The notes beneath the pieces were generated by a model, which ran no database searches, was not told the DNA's origin, and saw only the letters and a list, made by a program, of their open reading frames with translations. Both the position numbers and the translations under genes were made by a program. Positions 34,519 to 44,155 of a DNA stretch of 64,000 bases are shown here, piece by piece. Each line of letters begins with the position of its first letter. Position 1 is the stretch's first letter. The stretch is from Flavobacterium silvisoli (lineage in GTDB: Bacteria; Bacteroidota; Bacteroidia; Flavobacteriales; Flavobacteriaceae): NCBI RefSeq assembly GCF_004329815.1, contig NZ_SJPE01000005.1, positions 62,001 through 126,000 of the forward strand, written 5' to 3'.

Positions 34519-35493
34519 TTAACGCACTTTAAATTTCTCTCGATATTCGAGCGGCTTCATGCCTACCACTTTTTGAAAAACTTTTCGAAACGATTTCGGA
34601 TCTGTATAGCCCGACTTGTCGATGATTTCAGAAACTGAAAGTTGGGTTTGTTCCAAATGCTTTTTGGCGGTTTCAATACGAATGTTTTGCAGGTACTCAA
34701 TCGGTGGAATACCCGTGGCTAATTTAAATCGACGTACCAAATTGCGGCGACTGGCAGGAACATCATGCAAAACTTCATCTAAGCTTTCAATTTTGTCGAA
34801 ATGCTTCTCGATCTTTTCCTGCACCGAGGATACCAGCGCATCATTATGCGTATAATTAGGACGAAAAGTACCGAAATAACTTTGCTGGTACCGATCCATA
34901 TCAATCGCAAACAATTTAGCTACCTGAATGGCTATTTGATGCCCGCAGTATTTCTGCACAAGCAAAATAATCAAATGAAACAAAGAAGTTGACCCACCGC
35001 TGGTAAACGTTCGGCTGTCGGCCGTTACTGTTTCATTTGGTTTCAAATGTACTTCGGGGAAGATACGGGCAAAAGCCGGACAGGCGTCTATATGAGTAGT
35101 GGCAATCTTTCCGTTTAACAAGCCGGAGGCTCCAAATAAAAATGCCCCCGAACAAAAACTGGCTATTTCAGCTCCGCCCTGATATTGACGCTGTAACCAC
35201 GGAATGTAGGTGCTGTTTTTTGCTACGGTAGCTTGCATGTCCGAAGTCGTAAATGCAGGAATCAATATCAAATCCAGTATTCCTTCAACCCCATCTACAG
35301 ATTGAATGCTGTAGCCGTGAAAAGTAGCATCACCGCTTTCAAGTTGGTCGATTACTTGATACAAGTGAATAGAAAAAGGAGCGTCATGCTTTTGTTGTAC
35401 AACTAATTTATTCGCGGTTTCCAATACTTCCAGGAGTGCCGCCACACTCAAAAGTTTGTAATCCAACGGCAACAATAATCCGATGCGTTTCAT
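34519..35493 (-). CDS. GlxA-family transcriptional regulator (DJ-1/PfpI domain plus AraC HTH)
   Basis: Residues 1-190 form a DJ-1/PfpI domain with a cysteine in the elbow motif ASFCSGAFLFG (near 111-121). Residues about 215-324 are an AraC-type double HTH, including SRRNLVRRFKLATGIPPIEY and SVSEIIDKSGYTDPKSFRKV. At 324 residues it has the standard GlxA layout. In this family the first domain is thought to sense small molecules and lacks proven protease activity. It is divergent from the DoxX-SRPBCC-VOC genes, with 125 bp between, and probably controls them (inference from divergent arrangement). Confidence 0.92.
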   Translation of the reverse strand: MKRIGLLLPLDYKLLSVAALLEVLETANKLVVQQKHDAPFSIHLYQVIDQLESGDATFHGYSIQSVDGVEGILDLILIPAFTTSDMQATVAKNSTYIPWLQRQYQGGAEIASFCSGAFLFGASGLLNGKIATTHIDACPAFARIFPEVHLKPNETVTADSRTFTSGGSTSLFHLIILLVQKYCGHQIAIQVAKLFAIDMDRYQQSYFGTFRPNYTHNDALVSSVQEKIEKHFDKIESLDEVLHDVPASRRNLVRRFKLATGIPPIEYLQNIRIETAKKHLEQTQLSVSEIIDKSGYTDPKSFRKVFQKVVGMKPLEYREKFKVR

Positions 35494-35507
35494 AATGATG
35501 GTTTGTT

Positions 35508-35515
35508 CAAAAATA
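35508..35515 (-). promoter_or_regulatory. -7 element for the GlxA-type regulator gene
   Basis: On the minus strand the sequence reads TATTTTTG, an exact TAnnTTTG match, 14 bp before the ATG. The implied leader is very short and no TTG element is visible, so confidence is limited. Confidence 0.4.
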
Positions 35516-35580
35516 CTTAATTTGTCCTAAATGCCCCTAAGTTTAACTTCTTTAGTTATCCTCAATACAAATTTCTGAAT

Positions 35581-35588
35581 TACATTTG
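35581..35588 (+). promoter_or_regulatory. -7 element for the DoxX gene
   Basis: TACATTTG matches TAnnTTTG exactly and lies 30 bp before the ATG at 35619. It is in the divergent region with the GlxA-type regulator. Confidence 0.55.
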
Positions 35589-35618
35589 TTTTACTAATCT
35601 ATTAACAACAAATAACTT

Positions 35619-35996
35619 ATGAAAAAAGACAAAATCATTTTTTGGATTGCCACCGGTATTCTTTTTCTTTTTGAAGGCGTCATGCCCGCGCTCACTTCAC
35701 AAACCGAAATGGCCAAAGAAGGAATTCGACACTTAGGATATCCTGAATATTTTGGAACGGCTTTAGTGGTATTTAAAATTTTGGGATCGTTGATTTTGGT
35801 TATCCCCAAAATGCCCAAAAATGTAAAAGAATGGGCTTATGCCGGTTTCGGATTCGACTTTATTTTTGCCAGCATCAGCTATACTTGTGTAGAGGGATTT
35901 AATTTTTCTGCAGCATTTCCGTTAATTTTCTTGGTTATATTGGTTGTATCATATGTGTATTATCACAAACTGAATACCCTAGTTGTCGAAAACTAA
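35619..35996 (+). CDS. DoxX-family membrane protein
   Basis: The 125 residues contain four membrane helices (about 7-22, 44-65, 73-91 and 97-117). Motifs include LFLFEGVMPALTSQTEMAKE at the first helix and HLGYPEYFGTALVVFKILGS at the second, typical of the DoxX-like (DUF4345/DoxX_2) group. Relatives have been linked to redox and membrane functions, but the molecular role is unclear. It heads a plus-strand group (small protein, SRPBCC, VOC) facing the GlxA-type regulator gene. Confidence 0.88.
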   Translation: MKKDKIIFWIATGILFLFEGVMPALTSQTEMAKEGIRHLGYPEYFGTALVVFKILGSLILVIPKMPKNVKEWAYAGFGFDFIFASISYTCVEGFNFSAAFPLIFLVILVVSYVYYHKLNTLVVEN

Positions 35997-36049
35997 ACCG
36001 TTAGTCATACTTAACTATCTAAATTAAAGCAAAAAAGAATTTGAATAGT

Positions 36050-36259
36050 ATGATAGAAATATTTAAAACAAATGTTCAGGAAAAAAAGCAGGCCACTACT
36101 TTGGTAGCACTTTTATCTGATCGGTTTTCCGATTTTTCTATTGGATTTGATTTAGAGGACTGCGACAAAATACTCCGCGTTGAAGGCCGAAACATCAATC
36201 CGTCCGTCATCATAGAAACCATGCAATCACAAGGATATTCTTGTGAAATTTTGATATAA
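36050..36259 (+). CDS. Small protein of unknown function with a ferredoxin-like pattern
   Basis: ATG 36050 is preferred over an in-frame TTG 9 bp upstream. The 69-residue product (MIEIFKTNVQEKKQATTLVA...) alternates strand-helix-strand-strand-helix-strand. It contains the phrases FDLEDCDKILRVEG and TMQSQGYSCEIL, like heavy-metal-associated folds but without a CxxC motif. Similar small proteins occur widely in flavobacteria without assigned function. It lies 53 bp after the DoxX gene and 58 bp before the SRPBCC gene, suggesting cotranscription. Confidence 0.7.
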   Translation: MIEIFKTNVQEKKQATTLVALLSDRFSDFSIGFDLEDCDKILRVEGRNINPSVIIETMQSQGYSCEILI

Positions 36260-36317
36260 ATGAAAATATCTTGCATAAAAAACTCTACATAACCGAAAAC
36301 AGTAATAAACAAAAAAA

Positions 36318-36722
36318 ATGATAACCGTAAAAACTACCGTAAACGTACCCTTAACAAAAGTATGGGAATACTGGACTCAACCCCGGCACATTACACAATG
36401 GAACCATGCCTCTGATGATTGGCACACGCCAAAGGCCAGTAATGACCTAAAAGTTGGCGGTACCTTTTGTGCCACTATGGCCTCTAAAGACGGCTCTATG
36501 AGTTTTGATTTTGAATGCACTTACACCACCATAGAAGAATGTGCAGTAATAGAATACATCATGGCGGATGGCAGAAAAGTAAACATTACATTTGAAACCA
36601 CCCCAATGGGTGTAACCGTTACCGAAAGTTTCGATCCCGAAACCCAAAATCCCGAAGACCTGCAACGCCAGGGTTGGCAGAGCATTTTAGACCATTTTAA
36701 AAAATATACCGAAACCAATTAA
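36318..36722 (+). CDS. SRPBCC (AHSA1/START-like) protein
   Basis: The 134-residue protein has the AHSA1-type START fold. The N-terminal strand ITVKTTVNVPLTKVWEYWTQ is followed by HITQWNHASDDWHTP, the WxHAxxDWxxP family motif. The C-terminal long helix includes LQRQGWQSILDHFKKYTE. Such domains bind hydrophobic ligands, and many are stress-related. The ligand is unknown. It is followed 19 bp later by a VOC gene, a pairing common in environmental bacteria. Confidence 0.88.
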   Translation: MITVKTTVNVPLTKVWEYWTQPRHITQWNHASDDWHTPKASNDLKVGGTFCATMASKDGSMSFDFECTYTTIEECAVIEYIMADGRKVNITFETTPMGVTVTESFDPETQNPEDLQRQGWQSILDHFKKYTETN

Positions 36723-36741
36723 TCAATTAAACAATCAACAA

Positions 36742-37179
36742 ATGGCACAAGTAAATCCTTATTTAATTTTCAACGGAAATTGCGAAGCAGCATTCCTTTT
36801 TTATCAATCTGTTTTTGGTGGAGAGTTCCCCTACATGGGCAAATTCAAAGACATGCCTCAAACGGACGGGTGTGGCGAAATTACCGAAGCCGATGCCAAC
36901 CGCATCATGCACGTTTCACTCCCCATCAGTAAAGAAACCATCTTGATGGGAAGCGACAGCAACCAACAAAGTGGCGATGTGACCCTGGGGAACAATTTCC
37001 ACATATCCATCAATGCGGAGAGCCGCGAAGAAGCCGATCGTTTGTTTAACGGTTTGTCGGCCGGCGGACAAGTATACATGCCCATGGACAAAACCTTTTG
37101 GGGTGCGTACTTCGGAATGTTTGTCGATAAATTCGGCGTGCATTGGATGGTGAATTTTGATGAAACTCCACAAAAATAA
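36742..37179 (+). CDS. VOC-family (PhnB-like glyoxalase fold) protein
   Basis: The 145 residues match the PhnB/DUF1338-like VOC group. The opening is NPYLIFNGNCEAAFLFYQSV, then GGEFPYMGKFKDMPQ, a mid LMGSDSNQQSGDVTLGNNF segment and a FWGAYFGMFVDKFGVHWMVN end. These give two beta-alpha-beta3 units. Metal ligands of true glyoxalases are not clearly all present, so the enzyme class is open. It is the last gene of the DoxX group and is followed by a bidirectional terminator. Confidence 0.87.
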   Translation: MAQVNPYLIFNGNCEAAFLFYQSVFGGEFPYMGKFKDMPQTDGCGEITEADANRIMHVSLPISKETILMGSDSNQQSGDVTLGNNFHISINAESREEADRLFNGLSAGGQVYMPMDKTFWGAYFGMFVDKFGVHWMVNFDETPQK

Positions 37180-37195
37180 TTCCTTAAAAAAACAG

Positions 37196-37223
37196 AAAAC
37201 CCTGAGAACATCTCAGGGTTTTT
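37196..37223. terminator. Bidirectional terminator between the VOC gene and glmM
   Basis: AAAACCCTGAGA (37196-37207) pairs perfectly with TCTCAGGGTTTT (37211-37222) over a 3-nt loop. T-rich flanks lie on both strands. Confidence 0.92.
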
Positions 37224-37250
37224 ATTTATAACGGTTAAAAACCAAAAAAA

Positions 37251-38639
37251 TTAAATTCCGGCTACTGCTTTAATTTCATTCACGATGCGTATGGCCAAAG
37301 TGTCCGCGGCTTCCTGAGTCGGGGCTTCGGTGTAAATGCGAATAATCGGTTCGGTATTCGATTTGCGCAAGTGGACCCATTCTGTCGGAAAATCAATTTT
37401 CACCCCGTCAATCGTAGAAATGTTTTCGGTTTTATACTTTTCTGTCATCGCCTTTAAAATACCGTCCACATCAATTTGCGGCGTGAGCTCAATCTTGTTT
37501 TTGCTCATGTAATATTGCGGATACGACGCGCGCAATTCGGCTACGTTCATATTTAAATTGGCCAAATGCGTCAGGAACAATGCCACGCCCACCAAACTGT
37601 CACGACCGTAATGCAACTCCGGATAAATGATCCCGCCATTGCCTTCGCCCCCAATGATGGCGTTGGTTGACTTCATTAACTCGACGACATTGACTTCTCC
37701 CACCGCACTTGCCTGATAGTTGCCGTGGTGTTTATGGGTAATGTCGCGCAACGCTCTGGAAGACGACATGTTCGAAACCGTATTGCCCGGGGTTTTGCTC
37801 AGCACATAATCGGCCACCGCTACCAAAGTGTACTCTTCACCAAACATTTCACCGTCGTTCGAAATGAAGGCCAAACGGTCTACATCGGGGTCGACTACAA
37901 TTCCGAAATCCGCCTTTTCTTCGACGACCAATTTACAAATGTCCCCCAAGTGTTCCTTTAGTGGTTCGGGGTTGTGCGGAAAATGACCATTCGGCTCGCA
38001 ATATAATTTCACGCACTCCACACCCATTTGTTCCAATAACTTTGGAATGATAATCCCGCCCGAAGAATTCACTCCGTCCACGACCACTTTGAATTTTCTT
38101 TTGGCAACCGCTTCGGCATCCACCAACGGCAATTCAAGTACTTCGTCAATGTGAATGTCCATGTAAGCATCGTTAATGGTAATTTCTCCCAGACTGTCCA
38201 CATCCGAAAAATCAAAGGCTTCGGCTTCGGCTATTTCCAATATTTTGGCTCCGTCGGCTCCGCTCAAAAATTCTCCTTTGGCATTCAATAATTTCAAGGC
38301 ATTCCACTGTTTGGGGTTGTGGGAAGCGGTTAATATGATGCCGCCATCGGCTTGTTCTAAAGGCACAGCTACTTCTACCGTTGGGGTAGTTGACAATCCC
38401 AAATCGATTACATCAATCCCGAGTCCGATCAAAGTATTGACGACCAAATTGTGAATCATGGGACCCGAGATACGGGCATCGCGGCCAATAACCACTTTGA
38501 GTTTCTCTTTCTGAAGCGTATTTTTAAGGAAAGTACCGTAAGCGGAAGCAAATTTCACAGCATCTACCGGCGTTAAGTTATCGCCCACTTTGCCGCCTAT
38601 GGTTCCGCGAATTCCTGATATTGATTTGATTAAGGTCAT
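37251..38639 (-). CDS. glmM: Phosphoglucosamine mutase
   Basis: GlmM converts glucosamine-6-phosphate to glucosamine-1-phosphate for UDP-GlcNAc synthesis. The 462 residues show the alpha-D-phosphohexomutase pattern. The phospho-serine Ser106 is in LTASHNPKQWN, the metal loop is VDPDVDRLAF at about 237-246, sugar-binding GEGNGG lies near 326, and phosphate-binding HLRKSNTEPIIRIY is in domain 4. Phosphoglucomutase/phosphomannomutase activity is possible in this superfamily, but the N-terminal SGIRGTIGGKVG fits the Bacteroidota GlmM type. Its codons look richer in G and C than its neighbours' by eye. Confidence 0.9.
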   Translation of the reverse strand: MTLIKSISGIRGTIGGKVGDNLTPVDAVKFASAYGTFLKNTLQKEKLKVVIGRDARISGPMIHNLVVNTLIGLGIDVIDLGLSTTPTVEVAVPLEQADGGIILTASHNPKQWNALKLLNAKGEFLSGADGAKILEIAEAEAFDFSDVDSLGEITINDAYMDIHIDEVLELPLVDAEAVAKRKFKVVVDGVNSSGGIIIPKLLEQMGVECVKLYCEPNGHFPHNPEPLKEHLGDICKLVVEEKADFGIVVDPDVDRLAFISNDGEMFGEEYTLVAVADYVLSKTPGNTVSNMSSSRALRDITHKHHGNYQASAVGEVNVVELMKSTNAIIGGEGNGGIIYPELHYGRDSLVGVALFLTHLANLNMNVAELRASYPQYYMSKNKIELTPQIDVDGILKAMTEKYKTENISTIDGVKIDFPTEWVHLRKSNTEPIIRIYTEAPTQEAADTLAIRIVNEIKAVAGI

Positions 38640-38670
38640 TGTAAGTATTGGTGTTTTGAATTATGAGTTA

Positions 38671-38678
38671 CAAATATA
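38671..38678 (-). promoter_or_regulatory. -7 element for glmM
   Basis: The minus strand reads TATATTTG, an exact TAnnTTTG match, 31 bp before the glmM start. A TTG partner at the usual spacing is not seen. Confidence 0.5.
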
Positions 38679-38726
38679 AAAGTTACACCGTGGTAAAGTA
38701 GTAAAGTCACAAAGTTTTTTTGAGGT

Positions 38727-38759
38727 TTGGGATTTAATTTTGAAACTTTAGTATCTTTG
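38727..38759 (+). promoter_or_regulatory. Promoter of acpH
   Basis: TTG (38727-38729), a 22-bp spacer and TATCTTTG (38752-38759) fit the flavobacterial promoter. ATG is at 38779. Confidence 0.65.
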
Positions 38760-38778
38760 AAAAGAAGCAACACAAAAC

Positions 38779-39363
38779 ATGAATTTCTTAGCCCACATTT
38801 ACCTTTCCGGCGAAAACGATTTGGTTAAAATCGGAAACTTCATAGCGGACAGCATTCGCGGACACAGTTATGAAAAATATGGTGACGATGTGAAGAAAGG
38901 CATCCTCCTCCACCGCTCAATAGACAGCTTCACAGACTCCCATCCCGTTTACCGCCAAAGCAAACATCGTTTGCATGAAAAATACGGGCATTATTCAGGG
39001 GTAATTATGGATATTTTCTACGACCATTTTTTGGCCAAAAACTGGGCGGCCTATTCTGACATCGCTTTGGCGGATTATTCCGAAAACTTTTATTTTTTGC
39101 TGCGCGATCATTACGATATCCTGACCGACAAAGTCAAGGGAATGTTACCGTATATGATTGCCCGTAACTGGCTCGTGAGTTATGCCTCTATTGAAGGCCT
39201 GCAGATGATCATGTTCCAAATGGATCACCGCACCAAAAACCGGGTAGCCATGCACGAGTCGATTGTAGAATTGCAGCAGTTTTATATCGAATTTGAAACC
39301 GAATTCACGCAGTTTTTTGAAGAATTGCGAAAACATTGCCAACAAAAGTTAGCGGAACTTTAA
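38779..39363 (+). CDS. acpH: Acyl carrier protein phosphodiesterase (AcpH-like)
   Basis: AcpH-type enzymes remove the phosphopantetheine arm of acyl carrier protein. The 194 residues start MNFLAHIYLSGENDLVKIGN and continue with NFIADSIRG, GILLHRSIDSFTDSHPVYRQ (about 46-65) and MDIFYDHFLAKNW (about 84-96). The His and Asp residues are those of the HD-like DUF479 family. The length is typical. In vivo significance of the reaction is uncertain for the whole family. It has its own promoter and may share a transcript with the ClC gene 47 bp downstream. Confidence 0.9.
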   Translation: MNFLAHIYLSGENDLVKIGNFIADSIRGHSYEKYGDDVKKGILLHRSIDSFTDSHPVYRQSKHRLHEKYGHYSGVIMDIFYDHFLAKNWAAYSDIALADYSENFYFLLRDHYDILTDKVKGMLPYMIARNWLVSYASIEGLQMIMFQMDHRTKNRVAMHESIVELQQFYIEFETEFTQFFEELRKHCQQKLAEL

Positions 39364-39410
39364 AATTGACCATTGTTATTGTATTTTAGCGATTCAAAAG
39401 TCACCCCCTG

Positions 39411-41231
39411 ATGCCATCAAATAAAGCTTCCTTTTTTAAAATCATATTCCGAAGTATTTTCAGAAGAGCCGAGCATTTGGTTTTTCTTTTGAAAGACAAG
39501 TTGAGCGAAAGAAACTTTATTTATTTTGCTTGTGTCGTGGTGGCCATTACGTGCTCGTTCGCAGTAATTTTGCTGAAGAGTTTTGCACACAATATTTTCC
39601 TTTTGGCCAATGACATCAACGTTTTTTTAAAGCTTCCCTACATCAACAGTCTCCTACCTATTGCCGGGATTTTGTTGACCGTTTTTGTGGTCCGTAATTT
39701 TTTGGGCAATCATTTAGAAAAAGGAAGTTCCAAAGTACTTTATGCCGTAGCTAAAAAAGGCGGTATCCTTCCGAAAAAACAAATGTATGCCCAAATCGTA
39801 ACCAGTTCCCTTACCGTTGGACTTGGCGGTTCTGCCGGTTTAGAAAGCCCCATTGTAGTTACGGGTGCCGCTTTTGGCTCTAACTTTGCGCAGAAATACC
39901 ATTTATCCCAAAAAGACCGAATATTGCTTTTGGCTTGTGGGGTAGCGGCCGGTATTGGTGCTGCATTCAACGCACCCATAGCCGGAGTATTGTTTGCCAT
40001 CGAAGTGGTTCTGACCGATATAACCATTTCGGCATTCATCCCAATTATCATCTCCGCGGCCACCGGCGCCTTGATTTCAACGGTGATTTTGAGTAGAGAT
40101 ACGTTGCTGAATTTCGAACAAACCCTGAAATTTGATTACCACAACACGCCTTATTATATCCTTTTGGGAATTTTAGCCGGTTTAACGTCTATCTACCACG
40201 CGCGGAATTTTCAGAAAGTTGAAAAGTTTTTCGGAAGTTTCAAAAACAAAGGCTACCGAAAAGCACTTTTCGGGGCATCCATTTTGGCCATTTTAATCTT
40301 CTTCTTCCCTACACTCTTTGGGGAAGGATACGAAAGTATCAAAACGTTGGCTTCCAAAAATCCGGGCGTTTTATTAGACAACACCATGCTTGAGCAATTC
40401 AAGAGCAACGAATGGATACTCTTGTTATTTGTGGGCGTAACACTGCTGTTAAAAGCCTTTGCCACCGGATTAACAATAGGTAGTGGCGGAAACGGAGGAA
40501 ATTTTGCTCCCTCGCTTTTTGTGGGTTCTTATTTGGGCTTTTTTGTGGCCAAAACGGTCAATCTGTTAAACTTTACGCATCACTTGCCTATTGCCAATTT
40601 TACTATCGTAGGGATGGCCGGAATTCTGAGCGGTTTGTTTCATGCTCCCCTAACAGCTATCTTCCTTATTGGCGAAATCACCGGAGGCTACGATTTGATG
40701 GTCCCGCTGATGATCGTCTCTTCGGTCAGTTTTGCGGTTTCCAAACAATTTGAGAAACACTCCATGGATGTGAAATCACTGGCAGACAAAGGCGATGTAT
40801 TTACCAGTGATAAAGACAAAAACATCCTGCAAAGCATTGATTTTTACAATTTGGTACAACAAAATTACCGAACCCTTTCCTTACAGGATACCACCACTGA
40901 AGTAGTTTCTATTTTTGCCACTACCGAACAAAAAATAATCCCGGTACTCGATGAACACAAAGCGCTGTTGGGCATTATTGATTTTGATGAAGTGAAAGCC
41001 TTTATCTTCAATCCGAATACGGTGAAATTCATGACCCTGAGCGAATTCATCAGCCAGCCCAAAGAATTCATCCTGTTTGAAGACAAACCCGAAAAAATTA
41101 TGAAGCTGTTTGAAAGTTCAAAAGCATCTATTTTGCCGGTCGTTCACAAAGGAAAATACTTTGGTTTTCTCTCGAAAATTGATGTATTGGAGAGCTATCG
41201 CCACAAACTCAGAGAAATGGTGATTGATTAA
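39411..41231 (+). CDS. ClC-family chloride channel/transporter with C-terminal CBS domains
   Basis: The 606 residues contain ten or more membrane helices up to about 450, then a CBS pair (about 470-600). The pore motif GSAGLESP (about 138-145) keeps the gating glutamate in the place of the usual GxEGP, though the Gly after it is Ser. GSGGNGGNFAP near 353-363 is the second ion-binding signature. The first canonical motif GSGIP is not evident; the corresponding place reads LEKGSSKV. Family knowledge predicts anion channel or anion/proton exchange. CBS domains suggest nucleotide regulation. Confidence 0.9.
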   Translation: MPSNKASFFKIIFRSIFRRAEHLVFLLKDKLSERNFIYFACVVVAITCSFAVILLKSFAHNIFLLANDINVFLKLPYINSLLPIAGILLTVFVVRNFLGNHLEKGSSKVLYAVAKKGGILPKKQMYAQIVTSSLTVGLGGSAGLESPIVVTGAAFGSNFAQKYHLSQKDRILLLACGVAAGIGAAFNAPIAGVLFAIEVVLTDITISAFIPIIISAATGALISTVILSRDTLLNFEQTLKFDYHNTPYYILLGILAGLTSIYHARNFQKVEKFFGSFKNKGYRKALFGASILAILIFFFPTLFGEGYESIKTLASKNPGVLLDNTMLEQFKSNEWILLLFVGVTLLLKAFATGLTIGSGGNGGNFAPSLFVGSYLGFFVAKTVNLLNFTHHLPIANFTIVGMAGILSGLFHAPLTAIFLIGEITGGYDLMVPLMIVSSVSFAVSKQFEKHSMDVKSLADKGDVFTSDKDKNILQSIDFYNLVQQNYRTLSLQDTTTEVVSIFATTEQKIIPVLDEHKALLGIIDFDEVKAFIFNPNTVKFMTLSEFISQPKEFILFEDKPEKIMKLFESSKASILPVVHKGKYFGFLSKIDVLESYRHKLREMVID

Positions 41232-41285
41232 TCTTTTTTCACCAGAACTTGCCCTCTGGCTGTTTAAAATTTCTTTCCAAAACAC

Positions 41286-41293
41286 TACCTTTG
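41286..41293 (+). promoter_or_regulatory. -7 element for uvrA
   Basis: TACCTTTG matches TAnnTTTG exactly, 17 bp before the ATG at 41311. No TTG at the expected distance and no obvious LexA-type palindrome are visible. Confidence 0.55.
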
Positions 41294-41310
41294 CGTTTTG
41301 CTAAATTGCT

Positions 41311-44142
41311 ATGCTAGAAACAGAAAACACCATTGAAGTGCTCGGTGCCCGAGTTCATAATCTGAAGAATATCGACATCACCATTCCGCGCGAAAAACTG
41401 GTGGTCATTACCGGTCTTTCGGGTTCGGGAAAATCGTCTTTGGCTTTTGATACCATTTACGCCGAAGGACAACGCCGGTACATCGAAACTTTCTCAGCTT
41501 ACGCCCGACAATTCCTAGGCGGCTTGGAACGCCCCGATGTGGATAAGATAGACGGTCTTTCGCCGGTAATCGCCATTGAACAGAAAACCACCAGCAAAAG
41601 TCCGCGTTCTACCGTTGGCACCATCACCGAAATTTACGATTTTCTGCGTTTGCTATTTGCCCGTGGCGGAGAAGCTTACAGCTACGTCACCGGTGAAAAG
41701 ATGGTTTCGTATTCGGATGAGCAAATCAAGGATTTGATTACTCAGAATTTCAACGGCAAACGCATCAATATTTTAGCTCCGATTATTCGCGCCCGAAAAG
41801 GGCATTATGCCGAATTGTTCCAGCAAATTACCAAACAGGGATTTCTGAAAGTTCGTGTAAACGGCGAAGTACAGGATTTGGTTCCGGGCATGAAACTCGA
41901 CCGTTACAAAACCCATGACATCGAAATTGTGGTAGACAGAATGGTCGTTGAGCCCAATGAAGACAACGAAAAACGCTTGGCAGAAAGCATCAAAACGGCC
42001 ATGTATCACGGCGAAAACGTGTTGATGATTTTGGATCAGGACAGCAATGAAGTGCGTTATTTCAGCCGAAATCTGATGTGCCCCACTTCGGGCATATCCT
42101 ATCAAAACCCAGAACCGAATTTGTTTTCGTTCAATTCGCCCAAAGGGGCTTGTGAGGAATGCAAAGGTTTGGGCACGGTTCATCAAATCAATCTGAAAAA
42201 AATTATTCCCAATCCGAAGCTCTCCATCAAAGCCGGTGGTTTTGCGCCATTGGGCGAATACAAAAGCTCTTGGATTTTCAAGCAATTGGAAATCATAGGC
42301 GAAAAGTTTGGCTTTACAATAACAGACGCCATCGAAAAAATTCCGGCGGAAGCTATGGAGATCATCCTCAACGGAGGGAAAGAGAAATTTTCGGTAGCCT
42401 CCAAAACACTAGGCATCACCAAAGAGTATAAAATTGAATTTGAAGGGATTTCGCATTTCATCAAAAACCAATACGACGAAAGCGGCTCCACCTCCATCAA
42501 GCGCTGGGCCAAAGAATTTATGGATGAAATAGAATGTCCGGAGTGTCAGGGTTCGCGTTTGAAAAAAGAAGCTTTGTATTTCCGTATTCATGAGAAAAAC
42601 ATCTTTGATTTATCCACCATGGATATTTCGGATTTATCGGCTTGGTTTGACAAATTAGACGAACATCTTTCGGATAAGCAAAAAATCATAGCCTCCGAAA
42701 TTATCAAGGAGATTAAAGACCGTTTGCGATTTTTGGTGAATGTGGGCTTGAATTATTTGTCGATGAACCGCAGTTCCAAATCGCTTTCAGGCGGAGAAGC
42801 ACAACGCATTCGGTTGGCTACACAGATTGGTTCACAATTGGTGGGCGTCTTGTATATTTTGGATGAACCGAGTATTGGTTTGCATCAAAGAGACAATGAA
42901 AAACTAATTCATTCGCTGGAACAATTGCGCGACATCGGGAATTCGGTTTTGGTGGTGGAGCACGACAAAGACATGATAGAACGCGCCGATTATGTGATTG
43001 ACATTGGCCCCAAAGCCGGTAAATATGGCGGCGAAATCATCAGCAAGGGTACCCCGAAGGAACTCCTAAAAGAAGGAACCATTACTGCGCAATACCTGAA
43101 CGGTAAAATGCAGATTGAAGTACCCAAAAAACGGCGCACAGGCAACGGTAAATTTTTAAAGTTAACCGGAGCTACCGGAAATAATTTAAAGAATGTTTCC
43201 ATCGAATTGCCTTTAGGCCAACTGATTTGCGTAACCGGAGTGTCGGGCAGCGGTAAATCGACTTTGATTAACGAAACCCTGTATCCGATACTCAACGAAT
43301 ACTACTTTAACGGCGTCAAAAAACCGCAGCCGTACAAAAAAATTGAAGGCTTGGAGCACATTGATAAGGTCATCGACATCGACCAAAGTCCGATTGGCAG
43401 AACCCCACGTTCGAATCCGGCGACGTATACCGATGTATTTTCGGAAATCAGAAGTTTGTATACGCAAACCCCGGAAGCCATGATTCGCGGTTACAAAGCC
43501 GGACGTTTCAGTTTCAATGTTTCGGGCGGAAGGTGCGAAACCTGTGAGGGTTCGGGCGTGAGAACTATTGAAATGAGTTTCCTCCCCGATGTGTATGTAG
43601 AATGTGAAACCTGTCAGGGCAAGCGTTTCAATCGCGAAACATTGGAGATTCGCTACAAAGGCAAATCGATTTCGGATGTGTTGAACATGACCGTGGATGA
43701 GGCGGTGCCTTTCTTTGAAAACATTCCGAAAATTTACCGCAAAGTTAAAACGATACAGGATGTCGGTTTGGGTTATATTACCTTGGGACAACAAAGCACC
43801 ACGCTTTCGGGCGGGGAAGCACAACGCATCAAATTGGCTACCGAATTGTCTAAAAAAGACACCGGCAATACACTCTATATCATGGACGAACCTACGACCG
43901 GGCTTCATTTTGAAGACATACGTGTGTTGATGGATGTGATTAACAAACTGGTGGATAAAGGCAATACCATCTTGATTATAGAACACAACATGGACGTGAT
44001 TAAACTGGCGGATTACATCATTGACATTGGTCCCGAAGGCGGAAAAGGCGGCGGACAGGTCGTGGCGCAAGGTACACCGGAAGAAATTGTGAAGAATAAA
44101 AAAAGCTACACGGCCGAATTTTTGAAAAAAGAATTGTCATAA
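41311..44142 (+). CDS. uvrA: Excinuclease ABC subunit A
   Basis: UvrA is the damage-recognition ATPase of nucleotide excision repair. The 943 residues contain two ABC modules: Walker A GLSGSGKS at about 35-42 and GVSGSGKS at about 643-650, with signatures [10 protein letters not shown] near 491 and [10 protein letters not shown] near 831. The second zinc module is intact (CETCEGSG near 742, CETCQGKR near 768), as is [13 protein letters not shown] in the insert. The first zinc module is incomplete: it reads CPTSG where CPxCG is usual, while CEECKG downstream is kept. The acyltransferase gene follows after 13 bp. Confidence 0.97.
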   Translation: MLETENTIEVLGARVHNLKNIDITIPREKLVVITGLSGSGKSSLAFDTIYAEGQRRYIETFSAYARQFLGGLERPDVDKIDGLSPVIAIEQKTTSKSPRSTVGTITEIYDFLRLLFARGGEAYSYVTGEKMVSYSDEQIKDLITQNFNGKRINILAPIIRARKGHYAELFQQITKQGFLKVRVNGEVQDLVPGMKLDRYKTHDIEIVVDRMVVEPNEDNEKRLAESIKTAMYHGENVLMILDQDSNEVRYFSRNLMCPTSGISYQNPEPNLFSFNSPKGACEECKGLGTVHQINLKKIIPNPKLSIKAGGFAPLGEYKSSWIFKQLEIIGEKFGFTITDAIEKIPAEAMEIILNGGKEKFSVASKTLGITKEYKIEFEGISHFIKNQYDESGSTSIKRWAKEFMDEIECPECQGSRLKKEALYFRIHEKNIFDLSTMDISDLSAWFDKLDEHLSDKQKIIASEIIKEIKDRLRFLVNVGLNYLSMNRSSKSLSGGEAQRIRLATQIGSQLVGVLYILDEPSIGLHQRDNEKLIHSLEQLRDIGNSVLVVEHDKDMIERADYVIDIGPKAGKYGGEIISKGTPKELLKEGTITAQYLNGKMQIEVPKKRRTGNGKFLKLTGATGNNLKNVSIELPLGQLICVTGVSGSGKSTLINETLYPILNEYYFNGVKKPQPYKKIEGLEHIDKVIDIDQSPIGRTPRSNPATYTDVFSEIRSLYTQTPEAMIRGYKAGRFSFNVSGGRCETCEGSGVRTIEMSFLPDVYVECETCQGKRFNRETLEIRYKGKSISDVLNMTVDEAVPFFENIPKIYRKVKTIQDVGLGYITLGQQSTTLSGGEAQRIKLATELSKKDTGNTLYIMDEPTTGLHFEDIRVLMDVINKLVDKGNTILIIEHNMDVIKLADYIIDIGPEGGKGGGQVVAQGTPEEIVKNKKSYTAEFLKKELS

Positions 44143-44155
44143 TCTGCAGTCAAAT

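Noticed and set aside
41773..42285. Second antisense frame (170 codons) inside uvrA
   Set aside because: Shadow of the uvrA coding frame; composition dominated by Phe and His as expected from reversed codons.
43213..44070. Long antisense reading frame (285 codons) inside uvrA
   Set aside because: It mirrors the codon periodicity of uvrA on the other strand, has no domain I recognise and no promoter; the uvrA protein covers the whole stretch with intact motifs.
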